Shown one piece after another: positions 16,052 to 23,719 of a stretch of DNA of 32,185 nt. The DNA comes from a virus: IMG/VR virus record IMGVR_UViG_3300005935_000073, positions 1 to 32,185 of that record; one strand, given 5' to 3'. The notes under the pieces are model-generated. The model was not told the origin of the DNA. It saw only the letters and a program-made list of their open reading frames with translations, and made no database searches. A program made the translations under genes and the position numbers. Positions within the stretch are counted from its first letter, which is position 1. Every line of letters starts with the position of its first letter.

Positions 16052-17136
16052 ATATGCCTCCTACACATCTTGTCTTCAATAAACACTTTCTCGATTATTT
16101 CATTGTATGCTCCAAACGTACATCTTGGACACTGTTGAGGATCGATGTTGTTCATCATATCCTTATGGAATTCACTGCCCCAGACTTTCAATATCTCTCT
16201 CACATCAGGGTCATGCTTGCAGAGAATTAAATCTTTATTACCTCTCATATCGAAACAGAGATGCACATTCCCATCTGCTCCGAATGTTGCTAAGAGTGGC
16301 AATGCCCGGCACTTCTTGAAATTAACTTTTCTTTTAAGATTCGGATTAAATTTATGCCTGACTCCATACACATGAAAATTCTTTGTTTCCAGCTTCATGC
16401 TCTCAGTAATCTGCTTCTCAATATTTATCAAGTCATCGGAACTATATTCAAGCTGTGGTTCATCTGTTGTTATGTTATCAGTGCAAGCTGGTCTGAGATG
16501 AAAGTCATGTGCGCCATATAACTTTGCAAGTCTTGTTGCTTGATATATTTCATTTGCATTTAATGGATGAAGTAAATATTTATATGCAATGTCACAATTT
16601 GTTCCCAATTCATCAACTTTTAATCTGAGCTTGCTTATGTTATCAAGAACATTAGCAAATCCCCAATGTTTAATTCCTTTTACTTTCATATATGTGTCTT
16701 CATATCCAGCATCCATTGAAAATCCACACCATCTCGCTGTTCTGGCAATCGTTTCAATGTGTTCATCGGTCATTAGTGAGCCATTTGTGATAACTCCAAT
16801 CTCAATCCCATTCTTGTGTAATCGTTCAAGGAAACTGTTAAATGCCGGATTCATTAATGGTTCGCCACCTCCGGCAACACATGTTGACTTTATTCCCCAC
16901 TCCTTGTAAAAATCCGCGAGATCAAGTAGATGTTTCTCTGTCATAGTGTGTTTCTTGCCAGCCATTGTGTCAACTGCATTGCACCAAATACAGTTGTAAT
17001 TACATTTATTTGTCGGATCGGTATCAGCCACTATCGGCGGCATGAAGTTGCCATCTGCACAGCCTTGCAACTGTTCTGGATACATTAATACTTTCATTGA
17101 GTTGAAAGGATTATACGGATTTGTCCATTCTTTCAT
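16048..17136 (-). CDS. Radical SAM enzyme with SPASM-like C-terminus
   Basis: I start this at the ATG with AGGAG 7 nt upstream; a TTG two codons earlier is less likely. Length 362. The radical SAM cluster motif is C45-N-Y-N-C49-I-W-C52 (CX3CX2C), with GGGEP at 89-93, ITNGSLMTDEHI and a beta-alpha barrel pattern. The C-terminal third contains Cys in FKKCRAL, VHLCFDM and LILCKHD, plus CPRC and CRRH pairs, suggesting auxiliary iron-sulfur clusters of the SPASM type. SPASM enzymes often modify peptides or build modified sugars. It sits between the epimerase and a glycosyltransferase, overlapping both, so a role in making or attaching an unusual sugar, or modifying a peptide carrier, is likely but unproven. 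Confidence 0.85.
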   Translation of the reverse strand: MKEWTNPYNPFNSMKVLMYPEQLQGCADGNFMPPIVADTDPTNKCNYNCIWCNAVDTMAGKKHTMTEKHLLDLADFYKEWGIKSTCVAGGGEPLMNPAFNSFLERLHKNGIEIGVITNGSLMTDEHIETIARTARWCGFSMDAGYEDTYMKVKGIKHWGFANVLDNISKLRLKVDELGTNCDIAYKYLLHPLNANEIYQATRLAKLYGAHDFHLRPACTDNITTDEPQLEYSSDDLINIEKQITESMKLETKNFHVYGVRHKFNPNLKRKVNFKKCRALPLLATFGADGNVHLCFDMRGNKDLILCKHDPDVREILKVWGSEFHKDMMNNIDPQQCPRCTFGAYNEIIEKVFIEDKMCRRHI

Positions 17137-17827
17137 TAGCAAACTCCTGTATGTATTGTTTTGATGTTTTGACTGGATATATATTGGAAAGTTTTCCTGC
17201 CCCTATCCAACGTCTATAAGTAAGTGCATCCGGTCTCACTGTATATTTTACACCAAGAATTTCTGCTATCTCATTTATAGAAACAGCTTTTTCCCCACCA
17301 ATATCTATTGTATCATTATGAGTACCCGCCCATATTATATTTATGACTGCTTCAGCAACAGCATTAACAGTGATAAATTGAACCTCTGAATCTCTTGTCA
17401 ACCAGAGTGGAGTTTCATCAATTAAGTCTTTCACAACACCTTTTTTCATGCCTTCACCTATCATCGCAGAACATCTCAGGATTATATAGTTACTGGAATT
17501 CTTTTTGACAATCTGCTCTGCAAGTTTCTTATGAAACCCATAAAACGAATCACCATATACGTCCGATGATGATATATAAATGTATTTCTTGATTTTAAAA
17601 TCCGCAAACGTGTTCATAACAGATACAACTGATTCAACAAAATCCCTGTTCGGATGTTCTTCAGCCCAATACTTTCTGCTGTTTCCGTTTGCATTAATAA
17701 AGACATCAAATACTTCCTCATGAACATGATCTCTGTACGTGTTTCTCGTTATCTGAACAGCATCTGGGAACTGTTTGCACAGTGCCTGTCCGAGAAATCC
17801 ATTTGCTCCAAGTATTCCAATTTTCAT
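17111..17827 (-). CDS. NAD-dependent epimerase/dehydratase (extended SDR)
   Basis: The 238-residue product begins with a Rossmann fold: GANGFLG at 7-13 is the nucleotide-binding GxxGxxG. SSSDVYG at 86-92 and YGFHK at 96-100 (YxxxK) form the catalytic region typical of nucleotide-sugar 4-epimerases and 4,6-dehydratases. It is short for the family (usual 300-340 residues), so the C-terminal substrate-binding part is reduced. Its start overlaps the stop of the CgeB-like gene (ATGA), and its end overlaps the radical SAM gene. It would supply a nucleotide sugar, for example an epimerised or deoxy sugar, to the cassette glycosyltransferases. Exact reaction cannot be told. Confidence 0.85.
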   Translation of the reverse strand: MKIGILGANGFLGQALCKQFPDAVQITRNTYRDHVHEEVFDVFINANGNSRKYWAEEHPNRDFVESVVSVMNTFADFKIKKYIYISSSDVYGDSFYGFHKKLAEQIVKKNSSNYIILRCSAMIGEGMKKGVVKDLIDETPLWLTRDSEVQFITVNAVAEAVINIIWAGTHNDTIDIGGEKAVSINEIAEILGVKYTVRPDALTYRRWIGAGKLSNIYPVKTSKQYIQEFANERMDKSV

Positions 17828-18804
17828 GTCAGCCCCTCAATAGCTTTGAATCGATTTATGTATGTATGATCTTTGAGAGTGCGCGCGTGACCGGCTTTGG
17901 CTATCATTTTCCTCGTGGCTTCAAACTCAAGCAGATATTTTATTTTTTCAATCGTCAAATCAATAGTATTATACGTTATAAATTCGGTATCAGTGAAACA
18001 TTCCCTGATCGCCGGACTGTCCTGCGTCAACAGCAACGCACCGCATCCAGTAGCTTCAAAATCTCTGGCATTCACCTGAATCTTCTGAACTCCTGATGAA
18101 GCGGCTGACAAATTCAATACAATCTTGCTCTGATTATATATCTTAATCAGTCCAGCCTGAGAGATTCTTTCTGTATCTCCCCAGCCTTTCCCGAAACATT
18201 TCACATCAATACCGGATTCTCTGAGTTTCGTAATAAATTCTTCTCTGCCTTTGTGTTTACTACCAATGAAAGACACATCATATATTCTTTCCAGACCCAT
18301 ATCACGATATAACAAAGGATTGCAAGCCCATTCACTCAGGACAGAATTGTATCCTGCAGATAGCCGTTTCTCGTGACTCGGAGTGTCAGTTGTGATAATT
18401 GTATCAAATAGACTCCAGACAGGCTCTTCTGCCTCATATCTCCATGAATCATCGGCATTCCAGATGTATTTCTTGACAGGCAGATTCTTCAACACATCTT
18501 TGTCAATCCAGTCATGAAAGTGGAAATAGAACATTAGATCAGGATTGTAATAATAAACTGCTTCTTCCAACATCTTTGACATTTCCTCTGCTCCATATAT
18601 TTGATATAATTTCATATAATCAAAATATATCATGGAATATCCCATATTAAAGAATGTCTTGTAAAAATTATGATGCTCATAACTCAATCCCCACTCTGGA
18701 TTTCCATAATCATATTTGATTCCAACATACAGAATAGTTTTCTTGCCGGGAAGGATTCTTGTTTTGATTGCTTCATCTACGAGTGTTTCTCTTGCTATTG
18801 TCAT
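17824..18804 (-). CDS. CgeB-like glycosyltransferase
   Basis: This 326-residue protein (ATG chosen; a TTG precedes it) resembles CgeB-type glycosyltransferases: KKTILYVGIKYDYGNPEWGL at the start, NPDLMFYFHFHDWID, WNADDSWRYEAEEP, then a conserved YDVSFIGSKHKGREEFITKL and RDFEATGCGALLLTQDSPAI near residue 250. The final helical tail contains EATRKMIAKAGHARTLKDHT, the usual end of this family. It is a GT-B-type enzyme without membrane segments. The start overlaps the preceding methyltransferase stop by about 32 nt, so it is part of the cassette operon. Family members glycosylate diverse surface polymers; the acceptor here is unknown. Confidence 0.85.
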   Translation of the reverse strand: MTIARETLVDEAIKTRILPGKKTILYVGIKYDYGNPEWGLSYEHHNFYKTFFNMGYSMIYFDYMKLYQIYGAEEMSKMLEEAVYYYNPDLMFYFHFHDWIDKDVLKNLPVKKYIWNADDSWRYEAEEPVWSLFDTIITTDTPSHEKRLSAGYNSVLSEWACNPLLYRDMGLERIYDVSFIGSKHKGREEFITKLRESGIDVKCFGKGWGDTERISQAGLIKIYNQSKIVLNLSAASSGVQKIQVNARDFEATGCGALLLTQDSPAIRECFTDTEFITYNTIDLTIEKIKYLLEFEATRKMIAKAGHARTLKDHTYINRFKAIEGLT

Positions 18805-19450
18805 CAACTTTCCCCTTTACAAATTGAGTGTCAAATATTGGTGTATCTGGTTTTTCAGCTTTCAGTCCCATTGAATCCATCCATGCCTTGAATAATGTTC
18901 CACCTTCAACTTTAGCTTCATAAGTAGCCATATAATCAATAATATCACGTTCCGCATCAGCATCAGACTTGATTTTCTTGTCTTTGATGCCCCTGAAACT
19001 TATATTCGGCCACTGTTCAAACATCATATATTTACCTTCATTGAATCCAACTATTTGAAACATCCATAACATTTTATTAACATCAAACCCATCATAGTGT
19101 GTGCCGAATTGAGCTGTATCCTGCGGACCGAAAATATGCCTGTACCAGAACTGTTGCTCTCTTACGCTTTTTGATTCTTGCATTTTCTTAATAGTTCCCC
19201 AGAAGTCAGGAACTAAAACATTGATTATTCCTTTATTCTTGAGCCACTTATAAAATTTACGGAGTTGCATTATTGCAACATGGCGGGGGAAATGTTCAAA
19301 AACAGCCATCAGCAGAATTTCATCTATTGAATTGTCTGGATAATCCAAGTCTTCAATTTGAGAGTGTATATCAACTTTCGCATTGTCCATGACATCTATA
19401 TTCACCCAACCATCCAAATAATTCATTCCACAACCAAGATGAAGTTTCAT
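18773..19450 (-). CDS. SAM-dependent methyltransferase, class I
   Basis: This 225-residue protein starts MKLHLGCGMNYLDGWVNIDV, where LHLGCG is the SAM-binding motif I and the Asp of NIDV contacts the ribose. DNSIDEILLMAVFEHF matches motif IV with HF near residue 52-56. The C-terminus is helical. It follows the second methyltransferase directly and overlaps the CgeB-like glycosyltransferase gene. Methyltransferases of this shape in sugar clusters often methylate sugar hydroxyls, carboxylates or terminal residues of the glycan. Specific substrate not visible. The missing extra domain and short size are normal for this family. Confidence 0.82.
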   Translation of the reverse strand: MKLHLGCGMNYLDGWVNIDVMDNAKVDIHSQIEDLDYPDNSIDEILLMAVFEHFPRHVAIMQLRKFYKWLKNKGIINVLVPDFWGTIKKMQESKSVREQQFWYRHIFGPQDTAQFGTHYDGFDVNKMLWMFQIVGFNEGKYMMFEQWPNISFRGIKDKKIKSDADAERDIIDYMATYEAKVEGGTLFKAWMDSMGLKAEKPDTPIFDTQFVKGKVDDNSKRNTRR

Positions 19451-20166
19451 CAGCTTTCCCCTATTGATATGAGCCAGCTTCCAAATGGTTTGCCTTCTTT
19501 CTTTTTCCGCTCATTGATTGCGATCTGAACCGGAATAAGTGCATGATTCACTCTCTTAAGATACATTGCTTCAGAGACCAAGCCAATAGTTTCCTCATGA
19601 ATTGGTTCAATGCCTGACTTGCGGAAGTGTTCATGCAAACTCCAGAAATCATTCTCAACTCCATATTCCCATGTTTCCTTTGCTATTGACATTTCTTTCG
19701 CAAACATATATGCATGAGACCCTGAATATGGGACTCCAACAATAACATATTTCCCAATCTCAGCCATCTTTTTAAACATAGCAATTATTTCATGCTGATT
19801 AAAATGCTCAACAGTTCCCATGCTGAAAACAATATCATAATTGTTGGATTTCTTGCACTCAAATAAATTATATTTCTGAAAATTACAGTTCTCAACTTCC
19901 ATGTCACTAGCAATCCTTTTCGCAAGGTCAATACTTCCCTGTTCAATGTCAATCCCTGTGCAATTAGCACCATGTTTTCCCAGTTCTATGCTGTATTGAC
20001 CTGTTCCTGTTCCAACTTCCAAAACAGACTTTCCTTTCAGATCAATATGTTTCATTAACAGTTCAACAAACTCCACTCTCTGAGTGCTTCCAGCAGGCTC
20101 ATCCATGATTCTTTCTGTTGATAGATTCTTATAATTATCCCAGATCGAGTTCCATACTTTTGTCAT
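19450..20166 (-). CDS. SAM-dependent methyltransferase, class I
   Basis: The 238-residue protein has a clear class I fold: SVLEVGTGTGQYSIEL at about 47-62 (motif I), GANCTGIDIEQGSIDLAKRI (motif II), NYDIVFSMGTVEHFNQHEII (motif IV/V), and IGKYVIVGVPYSGSHAYMF. It differs from the neighbouring methyltransferase in all motifs, so the pair is not a recent duplication. Stop of this gene and start of the next share one base. It begins two bases after a small zinc-ribbon gene. In context, it probably methylates a sugar or carrier in the cassette product; an rRNA or DNA substrate is not supported by any extra domain. Confidence 0.82.
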   Translation of the reverse strand: MTKVWNSIWDNYKNLSTERIMDEPAGSTQRVEFVELLMKHIDLKGKSVLEVGTGTGQYSIELGKHGANCTGIDIEQGSIDLAKRIASDMEVENCNFQKYNLFECKKSNNYDIVFSMGTVEHFNQHEIIAMFKKMAEIGKYVIVGVPYSGSHAYMFAKEMSIAKETWEYGVENDFWSLHEHFRKSGIEPIHEETIGLVSEAMYLKRVNHALIPVQIAINERKKKEGKPFGSWLISIGES

Positions 20167-20168
20167 AA

Positions 20169-20360
20169 TTATTCCTTTGCAAAGTCATTATAATTATATT
20201 CTTTGCCTATTTCACCAGAATACATTGTAAATGTTGTTCCACATATATCACAAGTTATTTGAGGAGGTGGATGTTCAATATTTTTGCATTTATGGCAAAC
20301 ATAAATAATATAATCTCCAGCGAATACACCATTTTTCATAGGTTTTATTTTTTCAGTCAT
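20169..20360 (-). CDS. Small zinc-ribbon protein
   Basis: The 63-residue product carries Cys22/Cys25 (VCHKC) and Cys37/Cys40 (CDICG), a four-Cys zinc ribbon. It ends with an acidic/Asn-rich tail (GEIGKEYNYNDFAKE). Its start overlaps the stop of the small membrane protein gene (ATGA), and its end is two bases from the methyltransferase start, so it is a genuine operon member. Zinc ribbons of this size usually act as small protein- or nucleic-acid-binding adaptors. The role within the sugar cassette is unknown; I cannot name a family. Confidence 0.7.
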   Translation of the reverse strand: MTEKIKPMKNGVFAGDYIIYVCHKCKNIEHPPPQITCDICGTTFTMYSGEIGKEYNYNDFAKE

Positions 20361-20593
20361 GACACGATCCTTTTCGCATAGTCTTTCCTGAGTTCTACAT
20401 CCCTAACCCAACCTCTTTCGAATCTTCTTCTCTCTTTCCTTGCATATCCAGCCTGAGATACATATGCATCGATTGCCAACAGGACTTCAGATGCAATGTT
20501 CATCTTGAACTCAGTCCATCTCAGTCTCCAGCTTATTGAGAAGAAATACAGAACAAGAACCACTCCCAGTGCAGTCAGTTGATAGGTCATCAT
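20357..20593 (-). CDS. Small membrane protein, one N-terminal transmembrane helix
   Basis: This 78-residue protein has one hydrophobic segment (residues about 5-22, QLTALGVVLVLYFFSISW) followed by an Arg-rich region (KERRRFERGWVRDVELRKDY), placing the basic tail on the cytoplasmic side by the positive-inside rule. It starts with two ATG codons, the first overlapping the glycosyltransferase stop. It may tether other cassette proteins to the inner membrane or act as an accessory to a membrane-bound glycan step. No family is recognised. Position within an ATGA-coupled operon argues that it is real. Confidence 0.68.
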   Translation of the reverse strand: MMTYQLTALGVVLVLYFFSISWRLRWTEFKMNIASEVLLAIDAYVSQAGYARKERRRFERGWVRDVELRKDYAKRIVS

Positions 20594-21573
20594 TCTGTAT
20601 CTCCGGCAATAACATTTCCAAGTGTTGTTTCAATGATATTAGCAAAAGCCTTGACCTGAACATCCTGAGTCCAACCTTTGTTGATGATATACTGTCTGTT
20701 GAACTCTTTCTCTGTCAGCCCACCAGCAATAAATCTGTCAACAGCTTCCTTAATAGTATTGAATCTCATGACGCCATCATACTGCTTGTCAGCACCATAG
20801 AAATTGTGAATCACTGGCTCAATTCCCCTTGCCATTGCTTCAATAGCCGAAACATTATGACCTTCATGGACTGATGTGAGCAAGAAAAAATCCTTGTCGG
20901 CATAGAACTTGTTCATGTCCTTGACATTGCCATGCATCACAACTTTTCCCACAAGATCGAGCTCTCTAATCATATGGTTGATATATATCTCATATCTGGC
21001 TTCCTGATATGCTCCGGCAACATGCAGTTTGAATTCATCGTCTTTGTCAATCAATGCTCTGAATATCTGGAATAGCATTGCAGGATTTTTCTTGTGAGAT
21101 ATTGCCCCAACAGAGCAGATTTTCTTTCCAGAGGTCTCTTTGTTCAGCACAATATCAGAGATATCAATGCCATTAGGAACAACTGTATTTGTGATTCTGT
21201 TATTGATATTCATCTCATTATGGAATGTATTGATTATTTCCTTAATATGATCTGCAACATAAATAACATGATTGACATAATCCCATTTTATTTCTCTGGG
21301 ATATCCTGCAAGAGCTTCATAGGAATGGAGTCTGACAATAACTTTCTTGTCATGTTTGTTCTTTGTTGTTTCAAGATACTTGGTTATCATCATAGCTGAC
21401 TCATTTGCCCATTCACACCATATCACATCTGCAAAACCAACTGCTCTGATAACATCATCATTGCTTCTGATAATATATACCTTGATTTCATAATACTTCT
21501 GAAGTGGTTCGATCCATTGAAGGAAATTATCCATTCCTTCAAGGCATGTGACTGCAATTCGTGTCTTTCTCAT
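20590..21573 (-). CDS. Family 4 glycosyltransferase
   Basis: The 327-residue protein is a GT-B enzyme of family 4. VVPNGIDISD (131-140) begins the C-terminal Rossmann domain, KICSVGAISHKKNPAMLFQI fits the usual G-x-x-x-x-KN segment, and E237-G-H-N-V-S-A-I-E245 is the EX7E motif that binds the nucleotide-sugar. FKLHVAGAYQ and VVMHGNVKDMNKFYADKDFF are typical of this family. The protein is cytosolic by sequence. It is the first gene of the glyco-cassette in transcription order, after the 65-residue gene. GGAG precedes the ATG. Acceptor unknown, but it probably transfers an early sugar of the cassette product. Confidence 0.88.
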   Translation of the reverse strand: MRKTRIAVTCLEGMDNFLQWIEPLQKYYEIKVYIIRSNDDVIRAVGFADVIWCEWANESAMMITKYLETTKNKHDKKVIVRLHSYEALAGYPREIKWDYVNHVIYVADHIKEIINTFHNEMNINNRITNTVVPNGIDISDIVLNKETSGKKICSVGAISHKKNPAMLFQIFRALIDKDDEFKLHVAGAYQEARYEIYINHMIRELDLVGKVVMHGNVKDMNKFYADKDFFLLTSVHEGHNVSAIEAMARGIEPVIHNFYGADKQYDGVMRFNTIKEAVDRFIAGGLTEKEFNRQYIINKGWTQDVQVKAFANIIETTLGNVIAGDTE

Positions 21574-21587
21574 GGTTTCTCCTTTTG

Positions 21588-21785
21588 TTAGTCAACGATA
21601 TTAAAGGTATTTATTATGTTTTTCATGGTATTTATGATTGAAGCAAGAATATGTGTGTTTTGGCTGATATATCTATTCGCATATTTAAAAATTGCTTCAA
21701 TGTCTTTTTCTTCTCTGTCAGACTCCACATATATTTCAATGCAGTATGGTTTAAATTCAGCTTTCATCCTTTTATTAATTTCCAC
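21588..21785 (-). CDS. Hypothetical small protein
   Basis: This 65-residue protein starts with GTG (AAAAGGAG upstream, about 9 nt). It reads MEINKRMKAEFKPYCIEIYV and then an acidic ESDREEKDIEAIF, ending in a helical NTMKNIINTFNIVD. Not recognised. It lies between the 134-bp inverted repeat and the glycosyltransferase cassette, with a 14-bp gap to the next gene. The clear ribosome site and same strand as its neighbours support it being real. A second possible start is the ATG at codon 7. Confidence 0.6.
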   Translation of the reverse strand: MEINKRMKAEFKPYCIEIYVESDREEKDIEAIFKYANRYISQNTHILASIINTMKNIINTFNIVD

Positions 21786-21823
21786 TGTTTGGTTCTCCTT
21801 TTATTTAGAAGTTATATTATATT

Positions 21824-21957
21824 ATTAAGGAGGGCACTCCAACCCTCATTTAACTGAAAGGAGGTGTTGCCGCTTGAGAATAATATTGAAAGCAACGTTG
21901 CACCTTTCCCAACCTGATGCCTCTTTCCTTTTAGTTAGATTTTCTACCCTCCTTAAT
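21824..21957. repeat. Nested 134-bp inverted repeat, structured element
   Basis: The 11-bp ends ATTAAGGAGGG (21824-21834) and CCCTCCTTAAT (21947-21957) are perfect inverted repeats. Inside, 21848-21861 pairs with 21927-21940 over 14 positions, with two G-U pairs that form only in a plus-strand transcript. A third stem is AGGTGTTGC (21862-21870) with GCAAC...ACCT (21892-21905) and a 5-nt bulge; GCAACGTTGC at 21892-21901 is palindromic. The right arm overlaps the stop codon of the upstream gene. The minus strand also carries AACACCTCCTTTC, identical to the anti-Shine-Dalgarno end of many 16S rRNAs. Function unknown; see findings. Confidence 0.65.
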
Positions 21958-22195
21958 GAAAACGATAAATTTCCCCTTTTGCCTGTATTTCTATTTTTTC
22001 AATACGATATTTAATTTTTAAACGATCCAACACTGACGTATATTTTAACATTTCATAATACATATAAATATATGGAAGTCCGGGGAGTCCACATCGATTT
22101 TCATGTCCATTATCCTGAACTTTATAAATATAATAACGAGGCATTTTATACCATCCATAATAGTTCATTAGTTTTTCAATATAATATACAATCAT
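21953..22195 (-). CDS. Hypothetical small protein, Tyr-rich
   Basis: This 80-residue protein has a good AAGGAG site before its ATG. It is unusually rich in Tyr (MIVYYIEKLMNYYGWYKMPRYYIY, given here in parts as MIVYYIEK and NYYGWYK and MPRYYIYKVQD) with a basic C-terminus. No recognised domain. Its stop lies inside the right arm of the 134-bp inverted repeat. It overlaps the preceding 64-residue gene by 20 nt, which is normal for this genome. Whether it is a functional protein or carried along with the repeat element cannot be decided from sequence. Confidence 0.5.
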   Translation of the reverse strand: MIVYYIEKLMNYYGWYKMPRYYIYKVQDNGHENRCGLPGLPYIYMYYEMLKYTSVLDRLKIKYRIEKIEIQAKGEIYRFH

Positions 22196-22370
22196 TGTGG
22201 TTCTCCTTATTTAATGTTAATTTACTGAGATATTCTGGTCCTACACTTTGCTTGTATGCTTTAATTACTCTTGTTGTTATACAAAATGTTGGGCATCTAT
22301 ATGTCATTATTATGTCATGAACTATTTCTGGATTGCTGTCTCTTGCTATTTGGTCAACACTATCAATCAC
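22176..22370 (-). CDS. Hypothetical small protein
   Basis: A 64-residue frame starts at GTG directly after the minor head protein stop codon (TAAGTG), with AGGAAG in the preceding coding sequence. It contains CPTFCITTRV and a short acidic N-terminus (DSVDQIARDSNPEIVHD), and ends NDCILY. No family is recognised. Its arrangement, immediately downstream of a structural gene and overlapped by the next small gene, is consistent with translational coupling, but the GTG start and short length make it one of the less certain calls. Confidence 0.45.
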   Translation of the reverse strand: MIDSVDQIARDSNPEIVHDIIMTYRCPTFCITTRVIKAYKQSVGPEYLSKLTLNKENHNDCILY

Positions 22371-23429
22371 TTATTTTTTCTTCCTCAGTTTAAAATCTTT
22401 TGTGAAGTTCTTCTCAAGGAAATATGGTTTGTTCTTCATCTTATTGAATGCTGGAGTATGCTTTTTTATATATGCTGTTGCCGGTTTCGGAATCGATCTA
22501 ATATATTGTCTCTTATCCAACTCACCTGTTCTTAGATATCTTGCAACCTCTTTTCTGGAATACATCAGAGTGGTTGTGAAGCAAATACATAGTGCATGAA
22601 ACCCTTCAAATATATAACCTCTCGGATATGCTCCGACCATAGAATTGCAGATATCCGGTCTCGGATGACTTGCTGACAGTTTAACTAATATCCCTTTCAC
22701 AAATGGAAGTTTCTGTCTTCTCAGGAAATCACTGTTATGGAATGCCATGTTAGTTTCTGTTGCCGCCAGTCTACGAGCATTCTTTGCTGATGACCTATAT
22801 ATTCCCCTACCGGGATGATAAGCCTTCGCAGATTGGCTTAAAACCAGCTTCCCATCCTTATCTCTGACCCTTCTGAACAGTTTTTCAGGATCATTAAGCA
22901 ATTGCCTGACATCCTGAGAGATTTTCTGCGCTGACCTGCCTCTTGTGATGCCTGATGCAAGATATGTCTCAAGCAGTTCCTGATTCTGAGTGTTTGTGTA
23001 ATTCCAAACTCTTTGACTGAGATTCAGACCGTTTTGTTTCCTTTTGATGAATTGATCAAGTGCAACAAGATTCAGTCCCTGCATCTCTGCAAGGATAGCT
23101 GGCTTTGCATTTGTGGTATATCTTGAGACCTGACCAATAATATCATCATTCTTGTCATTCCCAAGTGTCCATTGAGACCTCACACCATTGTCAATAGATG
23201 TCAGAGCATTCTCAGAGTATTCAGCCAGCACAGCTTTGACTTTAAGTTCAAGATTCCGATTGAATTTATAAAAGTTTCGCTGAGTGAAGTCACTTGGATA
23301 TTTAATCTTTGCCTGATTGACAAGTTTTGCCAATTCAGTCTCAAGATTCTTAAATATCTTTATCATCTCTCTGTTCTTAGAGATAATCTGTGCTTCATTC
23401 AGCCTTTTATATTCATAATCAAGAAGCAT
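22371..23429 (-). CDS. Minor head protein, SPP1 gp7 / Mu F-like
   Basis: I choose the ATG at 23429 (MLLDYEYKRLNEAQII), which has AAGGAA 7 nt upstream, giving 352 residues. The pattern RLAATETNMAFHNSDFLRRQ followed by SASHPRPDICNSMVGAYPRG and FEGFHALCICFTT is characteristic of the Mu F / SPP1 gp7 minor head family, with the conserved HPR..C and HxxCxC segments. The protein associates with the portal and enters the procapsid, where it may help DNA ejection. It follows the portal by several small genes, the family's common place. A Lys-rich tail (KDFKLRKKK) closes it. No ADP-ribosyltransferase or toxin domain is fused. Confidence 0.84.
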   Translation of the reverse strand: MLLDYEYKRLNEAQIISKNREMIKIFKNLETELAKLVNQAKIKYPSDFTQRNFYKFNRNLELKVKAVLAEYSENALTSIDNGVRSQWTLGNDKNDDIIGQVSRYTTNAKPAILAEMQGLNLVALDQFIKRKQNGLNLSQRVWNYTNTQNQELLETYLASGITRGRSAQKISQDVRQLLNDPEKLFRRVRDKDGKLVLSQSAKAYHPGRGIYRSSAKNARRLAATETNMAFHNSDFLRRQKLPFVKGILVKLSASHPRPDICNSMVGAYPRGYIFEGFHALCICFTTTLMYSRKEVARYLRTGELDKRQYIRSIPKPATAYIKKHTPAFNKMKNKPYFLEKNFTKDFKLRKKK

Positions 23430-23433
23430 TAGG

Positions 23434-23661
23434 TTATTCCTTATTAACAGAAAGAGCCATGACTTTGTTTCCATTTTCTGTGGTAATATCAATATTAGTC
23501 GTCTTCTTAATTGTAACTGTCATACTCTTTGATGTTTTATTATTCCTGAACTCAATTTCCCGGAGTTTACCATTCTCTTTTACTCCGACACACCAATCAA
23601 ACTCATACAGACAGAATTCATCTTCTGTTTCGCTTTTCTTCTCAGTTATCGATACTATCAT
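23434..23661 (-). CDS. Hypothetical small protein
   Basis: The start chosen is the ATG with GGAAGG about 8 nt upstream (MIVSITEKKSETEDEF), giving 75 residues; a longer frame exists but lacks a ribosome site. The product contains FCLYEFDWCVGVKENGKLRE and a Lys/Thr-rich strand TSKSMTVTIKKTTNIDITTE. No domain is recognised. Its stop is four bases from the minor head gene start, so it is coupled to it. The beta-rich sequence would fit a small virion or chaperone-like protein, but that is only a guess. Confidence 0.6.
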   Translation of the reverse strand: MIVSITEKKSETEDEFCLYEFDWCVGVKENGKLREIEFRNNKTSKSMTVTIKKTTNIDITTENGNKVMALSVNKE

Positions 23662-23719
23662 GTCATTTTCCTTCCAATGAAGTAACAGGCAACTATTATA
23701 ATTATACATATAAGTAATA

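Noticed and set aside
21874-22014. Plus-strand 46-codon frame starting TTG after a perfect AAAGGAGG
   Set aside because: The Shine-Dalgarno match lies inside a stem of the inverted repeat and is more simply explained by that. The frame is antisense to the 80-residue gene and its peptide has no recognisable features.
23430-23492. N-terminal extension of the minor head protein
   Set aside because: It overlaps the end of the 75-residue gene; the internal ATG at 23429 has the better ribosome site and gives a normal start for the family.
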